64,000 nt of DNA from NCBI RefSeq assembly GCF_001425705.1, contig NZ_LMDC01000012.1, positions 1,076,124-1,140,123 of the forward strand, in the 5' to 3' direction. A program made the translations under genes and the position numbers. Of this stretch, positions 52,570 through 61,716 are shown piece by piece; positions within the stretch are counted from its first letter, which is position 1, and every line of letters starts with the position of its first letter. A model generated the notes under the pieces. That model did not search any database. It saw nothing but the letters and a program-made list of their open reading frames with translations, and was not told the DNA's origin. The stretch comes from Pelomonas sp. Root1217. Lineage in GTDB: Bacteria > Pseudomonadota > Gammaproteobacteria > Burkholderiales > Burkholderiaceae_C.

Positions 52570-54636
52570 TTAGCGCGTGGTGGCGGCAACCGAGCCCGCT
52601 GCAGTGGCACCAAACCACCGCTCCTCAAACTCGGCCGCCGGCACTCCCTTCCCAAACCACCATCCTTGTCCCCAATCACACCCCATCTCCCTGAGCGCCA
52701 CCATCTGCGCCTCGGTTTCCACCCCCTCCGCCACCACCTCCATCCCCAGCTCATGCGCCATCGTCACGATGGCCCGGCACAGCGCCAGCGCCTTGCCACC
52801 GTTCTCCAGCCCGGCGACAAAGCTGCGGTCGATCTTGACCGTGTCGATGTCGTGATGCTGCAGATAGCTCAGCGATGAATAGCCGGTACCGAAGTCATCC
52901 AGCGAGATCGCCAGCCCTGCCGCCCGCAGTGCCCGCAGCCGCTCGGCCACCGCTTCGTCGCGCTCCAGCAAAAGCCCTTCAGTGATCTCGACCGCCAGCG
53001 CGTTGCCGGGCAACCCCAGGCCGCGCAAATGCGTGACCCAGTCTGGCTGCACGCGGTGGCTGCGCTCGCCGAGGAACTGCACCGGCGACTTGTTGACGCT
53101 GATCTGGAAGCCCTCGTGCCCCGCTGCGCGCCAGGCCAGCACCTGGGCTGCGGCTTCACGGAAGACCCAGTCGCCGATGTCGACGATGAAGCCGCTGGTC
53201 TCCGCGATCGGGATGAACTGGGCCGGGCTGACGTCACCCAGTTGGGGGTGGGACCAGCGCAGCAGCGCCTCGGCCTTGCGCGGTGGCGCGGACGGATCGC
53301 GCAGCGACAGGATGGGCTGGTAGACCAGGCTGAATTGCGACAGCCGCAGCGCCTCGCGCAACTCGGCCACCAGCCGGGCGCGACGCTGCGCCGCTTCGTG
53401 CAGCTCCGGCGTGAACAGGCTCAGGCGGTTGCGGCCCGCGCCCTTGGCTTCATACAGCGCCAGATCGGCATGCTTGAACAGCGCCTCGATCTCGACGCCA
53501 TCGCGCGGCGCCAGGCTCACACCGATGCTGGCCGACACATAGACCCGCTCGCCGGCGACCTCGAAGGCCTCGGACAAGGCTTCCAGCAGGTCGTGCCCGA
53601 CGCGCTCGGCCGCAAGCACCGCCTGATCCGTCGCCAGCAGCACGGTGAACTCGTCGCCACCCATGCGCGCGACCACGCCGCCCGGGGGCATGTGCTCCTG
53701 CAGCCGCCCCGCCACCTGCACCAGCAGCGCGTCACCGACGTCATGGCCCAGGGAGTCGTTGACCTCCTTGAAATGATCGAGGTCGACGAACATCACGGCG
53801 AGCTCGTCGCCGCGCAGCGTGCGCAGGGCCAGCGCACGCTCGATGCGTTCGCGCAGCGAACGGCGGTTGGGCAGGCCGGTCAGCGTGTCGACACGCGCCT
53901 GCTGCCAGACCAGCGCCTCCTGGCGCTTGCGATCGGTGATGTCGGTGTGCGTGCCGACCATGCGCAACGGCCGGCCGGCCGTGTCCCGCGCGATGACCAT
54001 GCCGCGGCTCAGGATCCATTTCCAGCTGCCGTCCTTGGCCAGCACCCGGTGTTCGTTGCGGTAGAGCGGCGTGCGGCCGGCGAAATGGTCCTCGCGGTCC
54101 TTGTCCATCTGCGCTAGGTCGTCGGGATGGGTGCGCGCGTCGAAGGCCTCCGGCGTCGCGTCGACGTCGCCCGGCTCGAAGCCATAGAGGCGCAGATAGC
54201 GCTCCGAGAAGTATTCGATCCCGGCCTGCACATGCCAATCCCAGACGCCGTCGCCGCTGCACTCAAGCGCCAGCTTCCAGACCTCGTCCGCCTCGCGCAG
54301 CCGCGCCTCGACCGTGCGGCGCGAGGCGATGTCGGTGTGCGTGCCCAGCCAAAGCGGCGAGTCCGGCAGGCGCTGGGCCTGGGCCAGCACCCACTGGTTG
54401 CCCAGCCGGTACTCCATCTCGAAGCGGCCGCTGCGCTGCGCCGCCGCCCACTGAGCCGAGAAGGCGCTGCGGTCCTCCTCGTGCAACCAGTTGACGAGGG
54501 CAGCCGGCAGGGCGGGGCGGTTCAGCGCCTCGGCCAGGCGCGCGTTCATCCACAGCAGCCGGCCCTGCGCGTCGGCCTTCCACACTTGCTGGGGCAGGGC
54601 ATCAAGCAAAGAGGAAAAGTGCACGTGGGCTGACAT
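52570..54636 (-). CDS. PAS-PAS-GGDEF-EAL c-di-GMP protein
   Basis: A 688-residue soluble protein. Two PAS/PAC domains (~5-120 and ~125-250) precede a GGDEF domain (~255-415) with MGGDEFTVLL. The EAL domain (~430-680) has AEALLRWSHP, EITEGLLL, LDDFGTGYSS, KIDRSFV and AEGVETEAQ. All EAL metal-site residues appear present, and both halves may be active. It sits between tRNA-Leu and the divergent HU gene. The ATG at 54636 is preferred over one 45 bp upstream. Confidence 0.92.
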   Translation of the reverse strand: MSAHVHFSSLLDALPQQVWKADAQGRLLWMNARLAEALNRPALPAALVNWLHEEDRSAFSAQWAAAQRSGRFEMEYRLGNQWVLAQAQRLPDSPLWLGTHTDIASRRTVEARLREADEVWKLALECSGDGVWDWHVQAGIEYFSERYLRLYGFEPGDVDATPEAFDARTHPDDLAQMDKDREDHFAGRTPLYRNEHRVLAKDGSWKWILSRGMVIARDTAGRPLRMVGTHTDITDRKRQEALVWQQARVDTLTGLPNRRSLRERIERALALRTLRGDELAVMFVDLDHFKEVNDSLGHDVGDALLVQVAGRLQEHMPPGGVVARMGGDEFTVLLATDQAVLAAERVGHDLLEALSEAFEVAGERVYVSASIGVSLAPRDGVEIEALFKHADLALYEAKGAGRNRLSLFTPELHEAAQRRARLVAELREALRLSQFSLVYQPILSLRDPSAPPRKAEALLRWSHPQLGDVSPAQFIPIAETSGFIVDIGDWVFREAAAQVLAWRAAGHEGFQISVNKSPVQFLGERSHRVQPDWVTHLRGLGLPGNALAVEITEGLLLERDEAVAERLRALRAAGLAISLDDFGTGYSSLSYLQHHDIDTVKIDRSFVAGLENGGKALALCRAIVTMAHELGMEVVAEGVETEAQMVALREMGCDWGQGWWFGKGVPAAEFEERWFGATAAGSVAATTR

Positions 54637-54699
54637 CGACGATGGATACGGGACTCTGCCGAGACTGTATGCCTCCCGCAATGCGCCACAATCCCGCCC

Positions 54700-54724
54700 G
54701 CCCGAGCCGTTCGGGCGCGTTTTT
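54700..54724 (+). promoter_or_regulatory. Terminator-like hairpin in the HU leader
   Basis: GCCCGA (54700-54705) pairs with TCGGGC (54711-54716), followed by GCG and a run of five T. It lies 17 nt before the HU ATG on the same strand. It could be an attenuator or a stop for upstream transcription. Confidence 0.5.
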
Positions 54725-54740
54725 GGACGAGACCCCCCGC

Positions 54741-55082
54741 ATGAACAAGACCGATCTGATCGAACACCTGGCCGCCAAGCACGAGCTGAGCAAGGCCGAA
54801 GCTGGCCGCGTCCTCGAGACCCTGCTGGACGCCATCGTCACCACCGTCAAAAAGGGTGGTGCGGTGTCGATCCCGGGCTTCGGCTCCTTCAAGCAGCACG
54901 CACGTGCCGCCCGCAACGGCGTGAATCCCAGCACCGGCGCCAAGATCAAGATCGCCGCCGCCAAGCTGCCCAAGTTCACCGCCGGCGCTGGCTTCAAGGC
55001 CGCCGTCGACCCCAAGGCTGCAGCCAAGAAGGCCGCTGCCAAGCCGGCAGCCAAGCCGGCCGCCAAGGCCAAGAAGAAGTAA
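54741..55082 (+). CDS. HU-family DNA-binding protein with Lys/Ala tail
   Basis: A 113-residue protein from the ATG at 54741. Residues 1-90 are an HU fold: MNKTDLIEHLAAKHELSKAEA, GGAVSIPGFGSFK and NPSTGAKIKIAAAKLPKF. The last ~24 residues are a repeated Lys/Ala/Pro tail, resembling histone H1-like tails in some Burkholderiales and mycobacterial HupB. It bends and compacts DNA. The tail should bind DNA or RNA more strongly and could be modified on lysine. It is monocistronic, with a hairpin in its leader. Confidence 0.93.
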   Translation: MNKTDLIEHLAAKHELSKAEAGRVLETLLDAIVTTVKKGGAVSIPGFGSFKQHARAARNGVNPSTGAKIKIAAAKLPKFTAGAGFKAAVDPKAAAKKAAAKPAAKPAAKAKKK

Positions 55083-55122
55083 GGCCTGCTGAGTCCATGA
55101 GCCGTACCTGCAACCGTATTCG

Positions 55123-55212
55123 GGCCGAGCGCCGGGCCGCTCCCAAGCCGGCCCGCTTGGCGATGTGTTCGGGGGGCATCCCCCCCGAACATCGCCGTCC
55201 CCTCGGGGGACC
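55123..55212 (+). repeat. Dispersed structured repeat, copy B
   Basis: It begins GGGCCGAGCGCCGGGCCGC-TCCCAAGCCGGCCCGC and ends GTCCCCTCGGGGGACC. The central hairpin pairs GGCGAT (55160) with ATCGCC (55192) and GTTCGGGGGG with CCCCCCGAAC around a 4-nt loop. It lies between HU and the LacI gene, 30 bp before the LacI start. Confidence 0.8.
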
Positions 55213-55242
55213 GGCCAAGGTACGCCTTGGACGAGGGGCACC

Positions 55243-56283
55243 ATGACCCCGCGCGGTACCACCCCCACCATCGTCGACGTTGCCCGCGAAGCGGGCGTGT
55301 CGATCAAGACGGTATCGCGCGTGCTCAACCATGAGCCCGGTGTGCATGAAAGCACCCGGGATCAGGTGCTCAAGGTGGTGGAGGCGCTGCGCTACCGGCC
55401 CAAGCAGTCGGCTCGCAGCCTCGCAGGTGGACGGTCCTTCCTGATCGGCCTGCTCTATTACGACCCCAGCGCGATCTTCGTCGGCAGCGTGCAACAAGGC
55501 GCCACGGTGCGTTGCCGCGAGCTGGGCTATCACCTGGTCGTCGAGTCACTTCACAACGACGCGCCCGACCTGCGCCAGCAGATCGACCGCATGGTGATGG
55601 CGCTGCGCCCCGACGGCATGATCCTGACGCCGCCGCTGTGCGACAACCCCGAGGTGCTCGCCGCGCTGCGCGAGAACGGCACGCCCTGCGTGCTGATGTC
55701 ACCCGAACGCGACCTGCGCGGCGTGCCTTCGGTGCGCATGGACGATGTGCATGCGGCCGAAGAGATCACCAACCTGCTGCTCAGCCTGGGCCACCAGCGC
55801 ATCGCCTTCATCAAGGGGCCGCCGGACCAGTCGGCCAGCGCAGCGCGCTATCAGGGCTTCGTCAATGCGCTGCGCGCGCATGGCCTGGAGCCCGACCCCG
55901 AGCTGATCCAGCCCGGTGCCTTCACTTTCGAGAGCGGCCGCGAGGCGGCTCATCAGCTGCTCAGCCGTCGCCAGCGGCCGACCGCCGTGTTCGCCAGCAA
56001 TGACGACATGGCCCTGGGCGTGCTGGCCGCGGCCCAGCGCCTGGGCCTGCCCGTGCCCAACGACCTGTCGGTGGCCGGTTTCGACGATTCCCCGACCGCC
56101 GCCCTGGTCTGGCCGCCGCTGACCACCGTGCGTCAGCCGGTCGCCGAAATGGCGCGCACGGCGGTGGAAATGCTGGTCACGGGGCAGCGGCCCGACGCCT
56201 CTGCGGGACCGGCAGACGAAGCCGATCTGCACAAGGTGCTGCGGCACGAACTTGTCGTGCGGGACTCCACGCGCGCCCGCTGA
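55243..56283 (+). CDS. LacI-family transcriptional regulator
   Basis: A 346-residue protein from the ATG at 55243. The N-terminal HTH is TIVDVAREAGVSIKTVSRVLN followed by the hinge helix SARSLAGGRS. The periplasmic-binding-type effector domain ends with FDDSPTAALVWPPLTTV. It probably represses the GH1 gene downstream in response to a sugar, as TGACAGCGTTGTCA lies between them. The dispersed repeat copy B is just upstream of it. Confidence 0.92.
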   Translation: MTPRGTTPTIVDVAREAGVSIKTVSRVLNHEPGVHESTRDQVLKVVEALRYRPKQSARSLAGGRSFLIGLLYYDPSAIFVGSVQQGATVRCRELGYHLVVESLHNDAPDLRQQIDRMVMALRPDGMILTPPLCDNPEVLAALRENGTPCVLMSPERDLRGVPSVRMDDVHAAEEITNLLLSLGHQRIAFIKGPPDQSASAARYQGFVNALRAHGLEPDPELIQPGAFTFESGREAAHQLLSRRQRPTAVFASNDDMALGVLAAAQRLGLPVPNDLSVAGFDDSPTAALVWPPLTTVRQPVAEMARTAVEMLVTGQRPDASAGPADEADLHKVLRHELVVRDSTRAR

Positions 56284-56359
56284 GCCGGCGCGCTTTCGCC
56301 TCAGCCCTCCTTGCTTTGATCGGCCGTCGCAGCGCTGCCGTTACCGCTAACAGTCCGTA

Positions 56360-56389
56360 TTGACAGCGTTGTCATCCGTCGGGCAAGAT
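56360..56389 (+). promoter_or_regulatory. Promoter overlapped by a LacI-type operator
   Basis: TTGACA (56360-56365) and CAAGAT (56384-56389) form a -35/-10 pair with 18-bp spacing. TGACAGCGTTGTCA (56361-56374) has perfect TGACA/TGTCA arms and a central CG, as LacI-family sites do. A bound repressor would cover the -35 box. Confidence 0.7.
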
Positions 56390-56515
56390 GGCCGCGCCAT
56401 GGGCGGGCGTCGCTTCAGAACCTGCTACTCCAGCCCCTCGGTGGTCCGGCACGCGCCGCTGTCAAAGCGGTCGGCTTGGTCGTGGTACGCCAATTCAAAT
56501 AACACAGGAGACGCC

Positions 56516-56563
56516 ATGAAGCGCTACCGCTGCCCTGCGGATTCGGCCATTCCGCCCGCCTGA
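56516..56563 (+). CDS. Possible 15-codon leader or gene remnant
   Basis: An ATG with a strong AGGAG box 5 nt upstream opens a frame of only 15 codons (MKRYRCPADSAIPPA). It is 82 bp before the GH1 gene, which itself lacks an RBS. It is either a short leader peptide or the surviving start of a deleted transporter or receptor gene. Confidence 0.35.
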   Translation: MKRYRCPADSAIPPA

Positions 56564-56645
56564 CTCGTCTTAGGTCCCGTCCTCGCTTCGTCGCCGCGGT
56601 GCCGCCGCCGCCTTGCCCCAGTTTTTTTGCCCTTGCCTCCCTGCC

Positions 56646-58004
56646 ATGAGCCTCGCCAACCTCGACCGCATCGACCCCGCCGCACTCGCCCAGTCCTTCC
56701 CACCCGGCTTTCTGTGGGGCGTCGCCACCAGCGCCGCGCAGATCGAGGGCGCCGCCTTCGAAGATGGCAAGGCCGCCTCCATCTGGGACCATTTCTGCCG
56801 CCAGCCGGGTCGTATCAAGGATGCGTCCAACATCGACGTCGCCTGCGACCACTACCACCGCTTCCGCGATGACGTCGCATTGATGAAGGGCCTGGGCCTG
56901 GACTGCTACCGCTTCAGCTTCAGCTGGCCGCGCGTGCAGCCGCTGGGGGAGGGCGCCTGGAACGAAGCCGGCTTCGCCTTCTATGATCGCCTCATCGACG
57001 CCCTGCTCGAAGCCGGCATTCAGCCCCACTGCACCCTTTATCACTGGGACCTGCCGCAGGCCCTGGACGAGAGCATCGGTGGGTGGTTGTCGCGCGGCAT
57101 CGTCGGCCGTTTCGCCGACTACGGTGCCGAGATCGCGCGCCGCTTCGGGGACCGGCTGGCCAGCATCGCGACGCACAACGAGCCCTGGTGCACGGCAACT
57201 TTGGGCTACGAGACCGCCCAGTTCGCGCCTGGTCACACCAGCCGCGCCGAGAGCTTGCAGGTGGCCCACCACCTGATGTTGTCTCACGGCGAAGCCATCG
57301 CCGCGATGCGCGCGGTCACCCGGACCCAACTCGGCATCGTGCTCAACCACACGCCGTCCTTCCCCGCCACGCCCAACGAGGCTGACCGCCGCGCCGCCCG
57401 CATCGATGACGGGCTCAACGTGCGCTGGTACATGGACCCGATCTTCCGCGGCGCATACCCGGCCGACGCTCTTGAATATGTCGGTGCGGATGCGCCGCGG
57501 ATCGAAGCCGGCGACCTGGACCGCATCCGCCAGCCGCTGGACTTCCTCGGCATCAATTTCTATACGCGCAGCCTCTTCGGCGCGGACGGCAAGACCGTCC
57601 CGGGCCCGGGCAAGCGCGGCTTCACCGACATGGGCTGGGAGATCGTGCCCGAGGTCTTCGCCCAGCACCTGGTGCGCCTGGCGCGCGAGTACAACCCGCC
57701 GCCGATGTTCATCACCGAGAACGGCATGGCGAATGCCGACCGCGTCGTCGACGGCCGGGTGCCCGACAAAGAGCGCATCGCCTACCTGTCGGCACATCTC
57801 CAGGCGCTGTCCACCGCGATGAGCCTGGGTGCCGACGTGCGCGGTTATTTCTACTGGAGCCTGCTCGACAACTTCGAGTGGAACTCCGGCTATGACAAGC
57901 GCTTCGGCCTCGTGCATGTCGACTACGCGAGCCAGCAGCGACTGCTCAAGGACAGCGCCCACTGGTATCGCGAGTTCGTTGCCCTCCATCACGCCCGACG
58001 GTGA
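56646..58004 (+). CDS. bglA: GH1 beta-glucosidase
   Basis: A 452-residue cytosolic glycoside hydrolase of family 1. It has FLWGVATSAAQIEGA, the acid/base Glu in ATHNEPW, NFYTR, and the nucleophile Glu in FITENGMA. It also has the C-terminal YFYWSLLDNFEWNSGYDKRFGLVHVDY. It hydrolyses beta-glucosides such as cellobiose. The ATG at 56646 has no visible Shine-Dalgarno. Expression is probably controlled by the LacI protein upstream. No sugar transporter gene is adjacent. Confidence 0.95.
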   Translation: MSLANLDRIDPAALAQSFPPGFLWGVATSAAQIEGAAFEDGKAASIWDHFCRQPGRIKDASNIDVACDHYHRFRDDVALMKGLGLDCYRFSFSWPRVQPLGEGAWNEAGFAFYDRLIDALLEAGIQPHCTLYHWDLPQALDESIGGWLSRGIVGRFADYGAEIARRFGDRLASIATHNEPWCTATLGYETAQFAPGHTSRAESLQVAHHLMLSHGEAIAAMRAVTRTQLGIVLNHTPSFPATPNEADRRAARIDDGLNVRWYMDPIFRGAYPADALEYVGADAPRIEAGDLDRIRQPLDFLGINFYTRSLFGADGKTVPGPGKRGFTDMGWEIVPEVFAQHLVRLAREYNPPPMFITENGMANADRVVDGRVPDKERIAYLSAHLQALSTAMSLGADVRGYFYWSLLDNFEWNSGYDKRFGLVHVDYASQQRLLKDSAHWYREFVALHHARR

Positions 58005-58167
58005 GAGAGGCCTCAACGCGGCCTCACACAGGCCGCCGGTCATGCATTCCTCCGCGTTTGCCCCGACAAAGCGGTGGGAAATCGGTCACGTTCAGGCGCT
58101 AAGCTCCGACTTGCGCGCCGCCGGGACTTTTCCCAGCCGGTAGCGGGCGCGATCGGCCGATTTGGCA

Positions 58168-58173
58168 TATAGT
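58168..58173 (+). promoter_or_regulatory. Possible -10 box of the HD-GYP operon
   Basis: TATAGT lies 84 bp upstream of the HD-GYP ATG in an otherwise GC-rich 252-bp gap. No good -35 box is visible. Confidence 0.35.
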
Positions 58174-58256
58174 AGGAGACCGGTTCGAGCACTGCGGCAG
58201 GGCTGCCGGAGCTCGGGCCGGGTCGAGGGTGCCCCGGGCGCACGGGTTTTGAGCGA

Positions 58257-59558
58257 ATGCAGGATAGAACAAGCGATCCACTGATCGATGTCAGCCAGTT
58301 GGCCGTCGGGATGTTCATTCATCTGGATCTCGGCTGGATGTCGCATCCCTTCCCGCTATCGAGCTTCAAGATCGCCTCCAGCGATCAGTTGCTGATCCTG
58401 CGCCGCCTTGGCTTGACCCAGGTGCGCTGGAGCCCTGCCAAGAGCGACCTGGACCTGCAGTCGTCCGAGGTCGCCGTGGCTGCGGATGCCGGCGACGCCG
58501 CTGTTGCGGGCGACAGTTCCGCCCCCTCGCAACCCAGCCCTGAAGACCTGGCTCGCGAAGCCCACCGCCGCGCGCTGGCCGCCCAGCGTGAGGCCCTGCG
58601 CCTGTGCGAGGAGCAGTACGGCGAGGCGGCCATAGGCTTTCGCGGCGTCATGGACCTGGTCCAGCCTGACCCCCATGCCGCCCGGACCCAAGCCGAGACC
58701 TTGACCGCCGCACTGCTCGACAAGATGCTGGTCGAGGGTGATCTCAATATGCGGCTGCTCAACGAAGCCGCCGGCGACCGCAGCACTGCACACGCGCTGA
58801 ACGTCTGCATCATTGCCCTGCTGCTCGGCCGCGCCTTTGGCCTCGGTCGCGACGAGATGATGGACCTCGGCGTGGGCTCGCTGCTGCACGATGTCGGCAA
58901 GCTCGAAGTCGCGGCCCGCCTGCGCCACCGTGACGAGAGCTTCACGGCGGCCGAGACGCAGGCCTACCAGCAGCACGTCGTCAAGGGCGTGGCCATCGCC
59001 CAGACCATGGGCCTGGCGCCCGGCCCGTTGCTCATCGTCGCCCAGCATCATGAGCATGCCGACGGCAGCGGCTTCCCGCAAAAGATCAACATGGACCGCA
59101 TGAGCACCGGCGCGCGCATCGTTGCGCTGGTGAACCGCTTTGACGGCCTGTGCAATCCGCTGATCACGTCCAAGGCGATGACGCCGCACGAGGCACTGTC
59201 GCTGATGTTCGCGCAGGGCCGCAACCGCTTCGACGCGACCATGCTGAACGCCTTCATCCGCATGATGGGCGTCTACCCGCCGGGCTCCACGGTGCAACTG
59301 ACCGACGACCGCTATGCCCTGGTCGTGTCCGTCAACTCGGCGCGGCCGCTCAAGCCCCGCGTCATGGTCCATGACACCAAGGTGGCCAAGGAAGAGGCGC
59401 TCATCCTCAACCTGGAAGAGATGCCGGACCTCGGCATCCGCCGCAGCCTCAAGCCCCAGTTCCTGCCGCGAGCCTCGCTCGACTACCTCAGCCCCCGGGC
59501 GCGCATCGCCTACTTCTTCGACGCCGCGAGTACGGGACCAGGGGAGTTGGCCGCGTGA
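58257..59558 (+). CDS. HD-GYP domain phosphodiesterase
   Basis: A 433-residue protein. The N-terminal ~70 residues fit DUF3391 (IDVSQLAVGMFIHLDLGWMSHPFP). The HD-GYP domain has the metal-site LLHDVGKLE and HHEHADGSGFP, where GSGFP replaces the canonical GxGYP. Metal-binding His/Asp are kept, so c-di-GMP hydrolysis is likely. A linker of Ala/Asp/Ser (~75-95) separates the parts. Its stop overlaps the next GGDEF-EAL gene (GTGA), so the two are made together. Confidence 0.9.
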   Translation: MQDRTSDPLIDVSQLAVGMFIHLDLGWMSHPFPLSSFKIASSDQLLILRRLGLTQVRWSPAKSDLDLQSSEVAVAADAGDAAVAGDSSAPSQPSPEDLAREAHRRALAAQREALRLCEEQYGEAAIGFRGVMDLVQPDPHAARTQAETLTAALLDKMLVEGDLNMRLLNEAAGDRSTAHALNVCIIALLLGRAFGLGRDEMMDLGVGSLLHDVGKLEVAARLRHRDESFTAAETQAYQQHVVKGVAIAQTMGLAPGPLLIVAQHHEHADGSGFPQKINMDRMSTGARIVALVNRFDGLCNPLITSKAMTPHEALSLMFAQGRNRFDATMLNAFIRMMGVYPPGSTVQLTDDRYALVVSVNSARPLKPRVMVHDTKVAKEEALILNLEEMPDLGIRRSLKPQFLPRASLDYLSPRARIAYFFDAASTGPGELAA

Positions 59559-61690
59559 ACGCCGGCCGCGAGGCGAACTCAGCCTTGCCCCGCGCTTCGG
59601 AGGCGCCGTCCGTGATCGCCGCGCTGCTGGAAGGCCTGCCCGAACCCGCCTGGCTGGTGGATGGCGAAAGCCTGACCGTCAACGCCGTCAACCGGGCTGC
59701 GTTGCGCCTGCTCGGCCTCAAGCCCGAACGGGCGCTGGGCCAGCCGCCGGCCCTGTTGTGCGGCTCGTTGGAGGATGAGGCCTTCTGGCAGGGCGCCGCC
59801 CGCGATCCTTTCGCCCGCATCCGCTCCGACACGGTGCTGACCCACAGCGACGGCCAGCCGCGTTGGGTCAGCCGCAGCATCAGCCCCGTCCACACGCCCG
59901 ACGGCGGCCGCTACTGGTTGGTGCTGCTGCATGACCAGACGCGCCGCCGCCGCGCCGAGGCCGAACGCGAAACCTTGCTGGCTGAACTGCGCGCGACGCT
60001 GGAATCCACCGCCGACGGCATCCTCGTCGTCGACCTGGGCGGCCGCGTGCGCAGCTTCAACCGCCGCTTCGCCAAGCTCTGGGGCTTGCCCGGCGGCCTG
60101 CTGCACGAACCCGGCGACGCCGGCCTGTGGCTGAGCCTGCAGCGTGTCATGCGCGACGGCGAGCAGTACCGCCTGCGCATCGAGTCCCTGCTGGACGCGC
60201 CGCTGATGCGCTCCAGCGACATGCTGCGCCTGGCCGACGGCCGCGTGCTGGAACAGGTCTCGCTGCCGCAGATGAGCCGCGGCGAACCCATCGGCCGGGT
60301 CTTCTCCTTCCGCGACCTGAGCGAGAAGCTCGCTGCGCACCAACGCATTGAGGAGCTTGGCCGCTCCGACGTGCTGACCGGCGCGCCCAACCGCCGTGCG
60401 CTGGCCGACCGCATCGTGCAGCAGATGGCCGCCGTTGACACCGGCCAGCCGGCCCCTGCCTTCGCGCTGCTGCACCTCGACCTGGACCGCTTCAAGCAGA
60501 TCAACGACACGCTCGGCCACAGCTATGGCGACCGCGTGCTGCGCGAGGTCGTCGAGCGCCTGCGCGGCGCCGTTGGTGCCAATGACACCCTGGCCCGATT
60601 GGGCGGCGATGAATTCGCGCTGCTGATCGACGGCGCCCAGATGTTCGAGGCGGAGGCCGCCGCCCGCCATGTGCAGCAACTGCTGGCACAGCCCTTCAGC
60701 TTCGACACGCTGAGCTTCACTGTCACGGCCAGCTGTGGCATCGCCTTGCACCCGGGCGACGGCAGCTCACCTGACGAACTGATGGCCAGCGCGGAGCGCG
60801 CCATGCACTGGGTCAAGGAAAGTGGCCGCGCGGGCTTTCGCTTCCACGTACCGCGCAAGGAAGTCGACCTGCTGTCGCGCATGCGCCTGGACCACGACAT
60901 GCGCCAGGCCCTGGCCGAGGGGCGTTTCCGCCTGCACTACCAGCCCCAGGTCGAGCTCGGCAGCGACCGCGTCATCGGCGCCGAGGCGCTGATCCGCTGG
61001 CGCGACCCTCAGCGTGGCGACATCTCGCCTGCCGAATTCATCCCGCTGGCCGAGGAAAGCGGCTTTGTCGTCGCCATCGGCGAGTGGGTGCTGCGCGAGG
61101 CCGTGGGCCAGGCCGCCTATTGGCTGGGCCGCGGCCTGCGCATGCCGGTCGCCGTCAACGTGTCGGCCTTGCAGTTCCAACAGGCCCATTTCGTCGAGAC
61201 GGTGGCCGAAGCCCTGCGCGAGGCCACGCTGCCGGCCAGCCTGCTCGAACTGGAATTGACCGAAGGCGTGCTGCTCGGTGATGCCGAGGAGGCTCTCAAG
61301 CGCATGCGCGCGCTGGCAGCCCTGGGCGTCACGCTGTCCATCGACGACTTCGGCACCGGCTACTCCTCGCTGGGCTATCTCAAGCGCTTCCCCATCCAAC
61401 GCCTGAAGATCGACCGCAGCTTTGTGCAGGGTCTGCCCAGCGACGCCAGCGATGTCGGCATCGCCAACGCCATCGTGCAGATGGGCCGGGCCCTGGGGCT
61501 GCAAGTCATCGCCGAGGGTGTTGAGACCGAGGCCCAGCGCGACTTCCTGGCCCAGGCCGGCTGTCATGAGTTCCAGGGCTATCTGTTTGCCAGGCCGCTG
61601 CCGCCCGACGAATTCGAGCAGCGCGTGCGCCCGCGCCGCCATGTCGTCGACTCGCCGGTGTCCGGCTGGCTGGGGTTGGCCAGCGCTTGA
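59555..61690 (+). CDS. PAS-PAS-GGDEF-EAL c-di-GMP protein
   Basis: A 711-residue protein with a GTG start in the GTGA overlap. PAS domains lie at ~20-130 and ~140-265. The GGDEF domain (~275-435) has LGGDEFALLI. The EAL domain (~445-695) has AEALIRWRDP, ELTEGVLL, IDDFGTGYSS, KIDRSFV and AEGVETEAQ. Both sites look intact. Being coupled to an HD-GYP phosphodiesterase, the pair probably tunes a local c-di-GMP pool. Confidence 0.92.
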   Translation: MNAGREANSALPRASEAPSVIAALLEGLPEPAWLVDGESLTVNAVNRAALRLLGLKPERALGQPPALLCGSLEDEAFWQGAARDPFARIRSDTVLTHSDGQPRWVSRSISPVHTPDGGRYWLVLLHDQTRRRRAEAERETLLAELRATLESTADGILVVDLGGRVRSFNRRFAKLWGLPGGLLHEPGDAGLWLSLQRVMRDGEQYRLRIESLLDAPLMRSSDMLRLADGRVLEQVSLPQMSRGEPIGRVFSFRDLSEKLAAHQRIEELGRSDVLTGAPNRRALADRIVQQMAAVDTGQPAPAFALLHLDLDRFKQINDTLGHSYGDRVLREVVERLRGAVGANDTLARLGGDEFALLIDGAQMFEAEAAARHVQQLLAQPFSFDTLSFTVTASCGIALHPGDGSSPDELMASAERAMHWVKESGRAGFRFHVPRKEVDLLSRMRLDHDMRQALAEGRFRLHYQPQVELGSDRVIGAEALIRWRDPQRGDISPAEFIPLAEESGFVVAIGEWVLREAVGQAAYWLGRGLRMPVAVNVSALQFQQAHFVETVAEALREATLPASLLELELTEGVLLGDAEEALKRMRALAALGVTLSIDDFGTGYSSLGYLKRFPIQRLKIDRSFVQGLPSDASDVGIANAIVQMGRALGLQVIAEGVETEAQRDFLAQAGCHEFQGYLFARPLPPDEFEQRVRPRRHVVDSPVSGWLGLASA

Positions 61691-61716
61691 GGCGGCGTGG
61701 CGCGCACAATGCGGCC

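Larger units (their letters stand above)
56284..56645 (+). other. 362-bp control region of the GH1 gene
   Basis: It holds the LacI-type operator/promoter at 56360-56389 and a 15-codon frame at 56516. The last ~80 bp before the GH1 ATG are pyrimidine-rich with no RBS. Confidence 0.6.
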
